From: Anthonomus grandis grandis
Taxonomy: Eukaryota; Arthropoda; Insecta; Coleoptera; Curculionidae
Direction of reading: 5' to 3'
Assembly: GCF_022605725.1 (NCBI RefSeq)
Contig: NC_065556.1
Span: 29,805,140 to 29,869,139, forward strand
Length of the DNA: 64,000 nucleotides
The position numbers were made by a program, and so were the translations under genes. Below are positions 56,160 to 64,000 of the stretch, one piece after another. Under the pieces are notes generated by a model. That model saw only the letters and a program-made list of their open reading frames with translations, was not told the DNA's origin and did not search any database. The stretch's first letter is position 1. Each line of letters begins with the position of its first letter.

Positions 56160-56560
56160 ATCCAAATTGAACGTAAAGAAGAAAGAAGATCTTGGAGAGA
56201 ATATACGATCGAAACATCGGAATTCGATTGTTCTATACTATTATACATATCCTAGTATCGATACTGGACAAATCGTTGTTGGAATATTTTTTGACCTTTC
56301 CGAGGCATTTGATACGCTAATCCGACATTTATTCAAGCCAAACAACATAATTTGAGAATTAGGGGAAATTTTCTATGAATAATAATGTTTTTTTAAACTG
56401 AAATGAGATGCTGTTAAATCTAAATAGAGTTGAATCTGAACTTACATATACCATCATTATTCACTATGAATTGACATTACGTAGTATCACCATACAGTTT
56501 GCCGGTGATACTTCAGAGGGAATAACTGCTAGTGACAAATAAACTTTCATGCAGGAGTAT
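56160..56560 (+). pseudogene. Tiny LINE reverse transcriptase remnant
   Basis: 'VVGIFFDLSEAFDTLIRHL' at about 56275-56335 corresponds to the GVFFDLSKAFDTVxH block; further on 'tttgccggtgatact' resembles the FADDT block mutated to FAGDT. Stops interrupt. Confidence 0.6.
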
Positions 56561-57234
56561 TGATAATCAACTAACCAACTCTCCTAGATAAAGAAAAGAT
56601 TGTTCAAATACATTTCTACAAAAATGTTTCTAGAGCTAATATCTTTTTTATCGCACATATGTGGATAGATAGACAAGTTAACATAGCTAGACCACATTTG
56701 CTCAGAATTGGGAAAAACGTACCTCTTTTAAAATTAAAAATCTGTCTTAGGCCAAGTCACCAAACTTCTATCCTAAAAAAAAATCATTCGACTGCTGTAT
56801 AGTCAAGAATCCTATCGTGAAGTTTTCAAATTCCGATGCCCGTGTTTTACCATAATGGTGAACATTATGAAAAGTGGGAGACTTTAACTGTATCAAAATA
56901 TACAAGCAACTACCAACGATAGGCAGAGCACTGAAGTTGTTTAACCAATTCAAGAGCAAACTTAATTTGTGCCTAACTGAAAAGTAGTCTTGCATATCTT
57001 AGGAATATTTAATTCCTATTGCTGCTATATTTTTTCAAATTTTAAATTATATAAAACAGCAATGCTTGCATGAAGATTTTCCTAAATCACTATAAACAAA
57101 AGGATTGTCCTGGATTTCCTTAGAGATCAAGACCAATTAAACCTAGCAAATTTTAAAGTTAAAGTGTCTAAATTGTGAGTCCAAGTGGCATTGGAGTCAC
57201 TATTGGAGTGTAAGGAATAATCATATAACTGAAG
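56561..57234. other. No gene seen
   Basis: AT-rich; open frame 56768-56995 (-) has no recognisable features. Confidence 0.35.
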
Positions 57235-57720
57235 TCCCTTCCGGGCATTTGAATAAGATTAAATGCTCAGAATGATGTTTTTAGTGCCTGGAAGAAACGT
57301 TTAAATACTCCTTTAAGTCTCTTCTTAACAATTGAAAGTCATTTGAGCTTAAGATTTTCTAAAAAAATTCTAGAACTTATTACAGGTATCTGAGTAAATT
57401 TTAGGGCCTGGAATAATCACTTAACTACTCTTAAGTCTCGTCCAGGCATTTGAGTCACGTTAGGCGTCTGGAATAATCCTTTAAGTTTCTTCCAGAAAAT
57501 GAAAAATAATGGGAGTGAGTTAAGGCTTTTTAATGCTCGCTTGGAGTGTCTGGTATAATTATTTAACTGCTTGGACAAAACTTTCAAAAATAATCTTCAA
57601 AGTCTCTTCCTAAAAATTAAAGGCATTTTTAATTGTAAAGATTCTAAAGTAATTCCAGAGTTTTATTCCAGGCATTTGAGTCACTTTGTGAGCCTGGAAT
57701 AATTCTTTTGAGTTCCTTAA
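57235..57720. repeat. Cluster of CCAGGCATTTGAGTCA / GCCTGGAATAAT motifs
   Basis: Related phrases 'CGGGCATTTGAATAAG', 'GCCTGGAAGAAAC', GGCCTGGAATAATCAC, TCCAGGCATTTGAGTCAC (twice), GAGCCTGGAATAATTC recur through 480 bases in alternating orientation. They resemble the 192-bp repeat at 6037-6660 and the AACTGCCTGGAA family, with ATTTGA in place of GTTGA. Confidence 0.65.
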
Positions 57721-59887
57721 GGCTTCTTAATTATTTATACAGAGTGTAAGTTTAGAAAATTATATTAAGTGCAAAAGCGAAATGTACAATCGATTCGGTC
57801 ACAAACTATTGAAAATTAAATATATAATTTACTTTAAATTGAAAAACTTTCAGTCATTTTAAATATTTTAATTAGAATTTACTCACATATATTGAAATTG
57901 AATATTCTTTGCAAATAGATATTTATGCAATAGTTTGTTGTAATTTAATGAATAATTTAAATATGCATAACTTAAATGGACACGATAGACCAATCCTTAG
58001 TTTTAGTAAAATACTTAAATATTTGACTCATTATAAGAAATATGAACATTTTTAAATTAAAGTAAAATTATATGTTTTTGTGCCCGATGTTATCCACTGA
58101 AAAGGTCCGAAAATTTTAATTAGTTCTATATGAATAAAAAAAAAACAAAATTTTTTATAAGGTGCATTTTCTGTTTATTTGGTACCCAAGAAGAAAATCT
58201 TAATATATAAGAAGAATTGGTGATCGAAGTGCCTACTTTACTATAATTACTTGGTAGACATAGTGATGTCTGATAGAGATAACAGGACACATTTCAATAG
58301 GATCTTCAATGGTATTATGTCGAAAAATTGGCTAAATAACGATTTTTGCTATTTCATTTGTCAATTACGACCCAGATTATATTAAAATGTTATTGGCCAG
58401 CAATGATCCTTGTGCCTGAAATTGCGTGTAAAAAAATTAAATAAAAATTAAATTTTTCTAATGTTCATTGCGAACCAAAGATTTTCGTTCTTTAATGAAT
58501 ATTGAGTTTGCTATGGGTTTTTGCGTATTAAAAAGTAATTTTTTGTCACTTTCAGTTTCTGTCACATTTCACTTCTCTATTATGGCCCATATCATCTTAA
58601 AATGCATTTTTTTTTGTTTAATTATGTTCCTTACAGGCGAATAATAACATTTCAATACTTCCACTGCCTTTCATTTTTCTTATTCACTAGAGATGAAAAA
58701 CTTGAGTAGGAGATTAGTTTTAATATCGAATATCTTTGGTTTATATTTGACCTAAAGACATATTTCATTTTCTTATATTTGTGTTCTCGTTTCGGCTATT
58801 TCTTACCAATACCAACTCCACCATAAAAATAGATATTATAAAAAACGAATTTATAACCTTTTGCAATTTTCAAGCTCAAAGGGTTTTTTTACCCTTTTTA
58901 GGAGTTAAAAATTCGCATTTTTATTATATATTATAAAAAAGGTGAATCGACAATATTTTGCAAACCCTTTGGCTGTAATAGTAAAGGGTTTTTTTTTGTC
59001 AATTTTTTGCAGTTTTTATGGACAGGTTTTACTGGCAGCAATATTTGCTAACCCGTTTACTACACTCGATAACCCTTTTTTAGGGCCTGAATTTGCCAAT
59101 TTGACTTTTATAGGGTTGTAAAAGTGCCATAAGAAGACACTGAAATCTTTTAATTTTATTTTATGAAAAATTTGCTGCAAGGAAACAATCTCCATATATA
59201 AGAAAATCATTTTGAATTCAACTTTAAAACAGTAACAACTTCTTTAGGATTCGTGTGCCGTCGAAGGCTATCCGATAGGTACAACGTGCTCTTTTTTACA
59301 ATACGTCATAATAAAATTATGAATTTCGAAAGCAATAAAGAAGTTTAAAACGGGCGGCCCTTTGAGTCTGTTTTTACGATAGTCGAACGTCTATACAAGC
59401 GTCCTTAATAGTAATTATGGCACCCCAGGTAGATCCATTTGACGTACCGACGACGGCATTTTTGTTGTAGACTCTTAACAACCCTTTTATGGCAAGAACA
59501 AAATATTAGCAAAGTTTGTTTATAATATTCAGTTGTATTGTGGACCTAAAGGTTAGTAATAAAATATGTAAATAACTTCTTTTATATAGAAACAGCTTCA
59601 TGTCTATCATAATTTGCTAGATTTTTTATTTTAAATTTATTACTCAGAAGAAATGATTTCTCGCCAAGAACCCTTCAAATTATAAACTAAATTTTAAGGC
59701 CAAAAAACGACTTATACATTAAAGAGAGATACATTAAACTCGACCGCTATATGAACTTAACTGTGAATTTTTTCCAAATTATGAAACTACATCCCAAATT
59801 TATTTGTCACTACTTAATTATGATAGATTATACTTGTATTTTGAACTGTATGATGATTGAAAAATAAACGAATTATTATTATTAATA
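57721..59887. other. No gene seen; repeat-like ACCCTTTTT phrases at 58870-59120
   Basis: AT-rich DNA. 'GGGTTTTTTTACCC', 'aacccttttttagggcctg' and AAAGGGTTTTTTTT occur between 58880 and 59110 and echo a block at 52315-52445. Nothing coding. Confidence 0.4.
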
Positions 59888-59891
59888 TTAG

Positions 59892-62674
59892 CCCATTCGC
59901 GGACAAAACAAAATTTTTTGGGGTCTTCCTAGGACATTTTTTTTTAGAATCGGCATGTCTTAAGGTCATAAATTATATGTCAGTTAGAATTTTTTTGTTT
60001 GTGGTGTTTTTTCGTAAAGAAACAGACCTGTCGCTTTGGATAACAACTTGCGTTATATAGGGACAAGACCGCTTATGCAGACAATATATTTATTGAAAGG
60101 TTGCATAGGTACTACGGAATAATATATCATGTATAAAAATAAAAGTTTTTATTCACAGAAGTAAGAAACTATAAAAATATTAATTCATAGGTATTACAAA
60201 AACCGAAATTCATTTATTGGAATGAAAATTTTCAAAGCATTGCCCAACACACAATGGGGGATGCGTTTCGCAAACCTTACATCTCCATGATGTCTGCCCG
60301 CGTTTTTCATGCTTAGAACACTCCCGGCATCGCAGGAAATAACTTTTGCGTTTAGAGTTGGGCGGGACTGGTATTTTTTCTAAGACATGTAGAACTTCAG
60401 GTACAATTGTCCCCTCAGCTGTAACGTGTGCCGCAGGGACTGAAACTTTTGCAGCTTTTGCTGCACCTTGGTCTCAAATTGTTTGGAATCCCAAGTAATC
60501 CCCTAATGATACCCTCCCGAAATTGAAGTAAATTTGTTTTTGATTTTGTGATATCTCGATACAGCAAGAAACTATTTATAACTGTAACATCTAACAGATG
60601 AAATATCACCTTTTTGTACCATCTGATTGATTTTCTGGGGCAGCTATAATAGGAAGTAAACTGATCACATCATCTGTCTACCCCTGACATATTCATGTGA
60701 TATTCGTGAATTTCTTTTGGCTTTTGTAGTTTTTTCCCATAAGAATTCGAAATCTCTATCATCGTTGGGTGAAATTTGGTATAGTAATGCACAAAACATC
60801 GCGCTTGTCCTTCCATTTGCTGACATACACTTTACCATTTCTTTTCCAAATATGGTCGCCTCTTTTGAGTTTTTTTGTCGTAACTACTTTTGTTTTCGAT
60901 TTGATCTCAAAGTACCTGTCGTGTGAGTTTTTCTACGAAGGAGAATTTTGGACAACCCCACGCTATTATAATAATTGTCCATTATCAAGTGATGACCTTT
61001 ATCTAAAAATGGCTGCATTAATCTGAATACCAATGCCTGTAGCTTGGAAACTTTTCCATCATCCTGTTTTCCTTTATATATTTCAATGTTATGATTGTAC
61101 CCATTTGGAGAGCATAATTCAAAGAATTTAATTCCATATTTGGCACGTAAAGCTCGATCTGCCTCGGTGCAATAAAAGCGACTCATCCAGTGCTAATGCC
61201 TCTTCCGGGGAAAAGGTTTTTTGATAATTGCGTATCAAAATTTGAAGCAGAGAAGTAACTTTATTCAGACGATCGACATTTCCTTTTTCCTTGGTGCAGT
61301 TGAACGCCCGTAGTAATTGCTCATACCTCCTTCCAGTCATTACGTTGGAAAATATAGGATGATAGTAAAGGGGATCCAAGGAGAATATTTTTCGCAGAGT
61401 TGGAAAACGTACTTATGGGCTTGAAGAAGTGACAATCCAAAAAACTTACACATTTCTTCAAAATTGGTGTTCGGAAATGATGCCATTCGCGCAAACCTTG
61501 CATGGGGTTTGTTGGTCGTTTCCATTTTTTTCCCATACTCATTAGTGCGTGATGTCAAAAGATCCATCACTTCATCATCTCACAAAGTTTTGAAAACAGC
61601 GGTGATGGTACATGATCAAATCTTAATTTGATCCCAGCATTTGCGTTGTCAAAGTTGAAATCCGGAATGTCTTCAACGTCGTTGTGCCATTCCTTATCGC
61701 TCTCTGACTGATTAGAGCTTGGCGATGGTAACGAGGGTTCTGCGTCATTCGATGCCGAACTGATATCCTCGTTCTCAGAAGCGGTACTTTCTTGAGTTTC
61801 ATCAGAGCTATTATTTGATGGAACATAGTCTTCATCCCCACTTTCAGAATTATGATAAGGATCTTCATCCCTTTGTTGACTAGACGATGCTGATTCAGCA
61901 GTCTCGACTTCATCATAAAACTTCAACAGCCTAGCTTCTTCTTTTTCGTCCATTTTTTTGCAAAAAAAAAATAGAATTTTACTGGTACTGCCGAGACAAG
62001 TAGCTAATATAATACAGAATGTCCATTCACAGTATGTACTTGCCTAGATTTTCTGGCGAGGAGGGGCTCATGCAATGAGATGTTTTTTATCTGTTTAGGT
62101 TACCAAAATCTATACACATAAAAAAATTTTGAACCTAACCTAACTACCACACCACGAATTTTCGGGCTACACAGCTGCAGCTGTAAAAACAAAATATTAT
62201 ACTGTGCCCTAGTTATTTATTGTGTGCACTACTTTTCAATGTTATTTTTCTATTATCACCACCAACTCCAGATTGAAACTGGCCAAAACCATATGTAAAT
62301 ACAATTTCCAAAAAAAAAATGAGCCCCTACTACTTCATTTTCACCTCTAAAACTTACCGAACACAGGTGCACTTTATTGGGACACAAACCACGTCTGATT
62401 GTCTAACCTTATGTAGATTTTGTCTTGGCGCGAAAAGATCAGCTGACTGTCAACACACGCGCAGGTTACATATATGCATACTATACGCTTCGTGGGACGA
62501 TTCTCAGTATTATTGTAGTATTTAGTGGGACACAACAGATCTTTCTAAACCTTAGTACACGCTAATAACGACTGCAATTAAAGACTTGTCCTCTGGGGAC
62601 GATCAAATTGCGTCTTCATATGCAGGCGTGTCCCTGCACGTCTGTCTACATATGTAGACGTGTCCGTGAATGGG
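59892..62674 (-). mobile_element. piggyBac-family transposon relic
   Basis: Termini CCCATTCGCGGACA (59892) and TGTCCGTGAATGGG (ending 62674) are inverted with one difference, followed on the right by TTAA (62675-62678) and preceded on the left by TTAG, a one-base change from the TTAA target of piggyBac. The 2783-bp element carries a minus-strand transposase broken by several frameshifts. The right 110 bases are duplicated in the palindrome that follows. Confidence 0.9.
60229..61953 (-). pseudogene. piggyBac transposase, frameshifted
   Basis: Start MDEKEEARLLKFYDEVETAE with a long acidic Ser-rich N-terminus, then MDLLTSRTNEYGKKMETTN and EEMCKFFGLSLL, YYHPIFSNVMTGRRYEQLLR, LNKVTSLLQI, EALALDESLLLHRGR (first catalytic Asp), KYGIKFFELCSPNGYNHN, GHHLIMDNYYNSVGLSKILL (second Asp), NMSGVDR (third Asp), KVIFHLLDVTVINSFLLYRD and a C-terminal Cys-rich domain (LRCRECSKHEKRGQTSWRCK, VCETHPPLC). 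All three catalytic Asp codons survive, but frame changes near 61575, 61380 and 61160 and at least one stop break the protein. Confidence 0.9.
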
Positions 62675-63200
62675 TTAATACTATTTATTATTAACTGCCT
62701 AGAATAGTTCAAACAATTTTGTGTTCCAGGCAGTTGTAAATTCATATTTGTATGTTTTTTTAGCGGGCAGTTGACATTTATTCATTCACAACTGCCTGAA
62801 ATAGATAAAATATTGTTCTGTGACAGGCAGTTGAAAGGAAATCGAAAAAGAAAATGTCGGTTAGCAGACAGTAGAAATTTATTTATTCTTTCATTTATTT
62901 ATTCTTTCGACATTTTCTTTTTCGATTTCCTTTCAACTGCCTGTCACAGAACAATATTTTACCTATTTCAGGCAGTTGTGAATGAATAAATGTCAACTGC
63001 CCGCTAAAAAAACATACAAATATGAATTTACAACTGCCTGGAAGACAAAATTGTTTGATCTATTCTAGGCAGTTAATAATAGTATTAACCCATTCACGGA
63101 CACGTCTACATATGCAGACAGACGTGCAGGGACACGCCTGCATATGAAGACGCAATTTGATCGTCCCCAGAGGACAAGTCTTTAATTGCAGTCTATTACT
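62563..63200. repeat. ~640-bp imperfect palindrome duplicating a piggyBac end
   Basis: Left arm (about 62563-62859) and right arm (62908-63200) are inverted copies of nearly 300 bases, with a ~48-base spacer. Each arm carries the last ~110 bases of piggyBac with its TTAA, then several AACTGCCTG.AA motifs, then 'cgaaaaagaaaatgtcg' at the centre. Arms differ by a few substitutions and a 4-base indel. Left and right piggyBac ends face each other. Confidence 0.92.
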
Positions 63201-64000
63201 AATAATCTGCATTATATCTTGAATAGATAAAATTCATGTTTCCTTCCAGGCAGTTGTACTTTTTTAGACATCAATTAATAAAGCATGATTTTATCTATTC
63301 CAGGATAAAACCATAATATTTGAACTGTTTATTGGTTCTCAACTCCTTTGAATGGTTAAAATGCATGGTTTCTTCGTTGTAGAATAATATTTCGATGTTT
63401 TTGTCCAGGCAGTTGAAGAAAAATACAAACAAAAATTGTTTTTTTAGACGGCAGTTGACATTTATTCGTTCTCAACTACCTAGAATAAATTTTTTCCAAT
63501 TTTTTTAAATTTTGGCACTAGCACTACCTTAACTAAAACCTAAAAAGTTATTCTTTTTAAACAAAAACCCTCCATCTATATCAGGGTTACAAAAGAAATC
63601 AAATTTTGGATTATCATTTGACCATTGACTTGTTATCATGTATTCTTTTAAAGTAATTCAAACGTTAAAGACATACTGGGGGAATTCCACAAATATAAAA
63701 TTTAACTTTAGTGGTTCTGTGAGCATTGTTTTTCAAGGGAATTCAAAATTATTGGAAAATAAGTTCAATTTTTGGAGAAGCTCTATATACTGCATTAAAC
63801 TGATAATAACTTACAGGTACTAATGAACCCAATAAATAAAAAAAAGAGAATAATGTGGAATACCATAACTAAACATTGAGATATATTGAAAACTACCACA
63901 TATGTTTAATGACTATTTTTCTCTTGCTCACATGTTAACAAAGAAGTTTTCTATTTCTAAAACATCCTTTAATCAAACAAGGAATTTTATAAGTAACCTA
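63201..64000. other. Motif-family copies, then no feature
   Basis: TTCCAGGCAGTTGTAC at about 63244, TCCAGGCAGTTGAAG at about 63404 and 'acggcagttgacatttattc' at about 63449 extend the motif cluster. No gene is recognised up to the window end. Confidence 0.5.

Noticed and set aside
57781..59880. Possible genes in the AT-rich tail region
   Set aside because: Only short frames, no domains, no splice signals of note.
61623..61916. 97-codon frame over the piggyBac N-terminus
   Set aside because: It is an alternate register of the acidic transposase N-terminus.

Overview
This is a eukaryotic, insect-type genomic window. The genes have short GT-AG introns and matches to animal families (Mob4, mitochondrial ribosomal protein L4, NIF3L1, a mitochondrial rescue release factor, HES/E(spl) bHLH repressors, a Skeletor DM13 exon). 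They sit in AT-rich DNA loaded with non-LTR retrotransposon wrecks, hAT, Tc1, piggyBac and PIF relics, satellites and foldback repeats. Skeletor, WRPW bHLH genes with K boxes, and the transposon mix point to an insect; a beetle is plausible, but that is inference. There is no prokaryotic gene, CRISPR array, rRNA or convincing intact tRNA.

Layout. 1-32 kb is mostly intron or intergenic DNA. It holds ~178-bp and 192-bp tandem repeats, six degenerate LINE pieces, a minus-strand Skeletor-type DM13 exon (8152-8380), a plus-strand first exon of an unknown protein (14354-14566), two exons of a cysteine-rich protein (22267 onward), two arrays of one ~366-bp satellite (19.9-20.8 and 28.2-29.4 kb) and a hAT element with a perfect 8-bp target duplication (23898-25919). 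32.4-37.5 kb is Mob4 (+), whose second intron holds a LINE, then a hAT element, then a second hAT MITE nested in the first. 37.9-44.2 kb is a minus-strand transcription unit that appears dicistronic: a 68-aa LYR-motif protein resembling the MIEF1 microprotein ends 2 nt before the ATG of an MTRFR/C12orf65-like release factor. Its intron carries a duplicated GGQ exon (now GGS) and a 4.1-kb TIR element interrupted by a LINE. 46.6-49.9 kb has NIF3L1 (-) and mRpL4 (+), divergent from a 431-bp spacer. 50.9-55.1 kb has two divergently transcribed intronless WRPW bHLH genes. 55.5-64 kb is repeats: a Tc1 deletion derivative, a LINE remnant, a piggyBac relic and a ~640-bp palindrome.

How the genes work together. 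LYR microprotein, release factor and mRpL4 all belong to mitochondrial ribosome biology, and NIF3L1 next door starts with a mitochondrial-looking leader. The two WRPW proteins look like Groucho-recruiting Notch-pathway repressors. One has a canonical basic region; the other has lost it and may act as an inhibitory partner. Limits: gene joins are read from splice signals and reading phase only, with no transcript evidence; transposon families are named from protein motifs, TIRs and target duplications, not from database searches.
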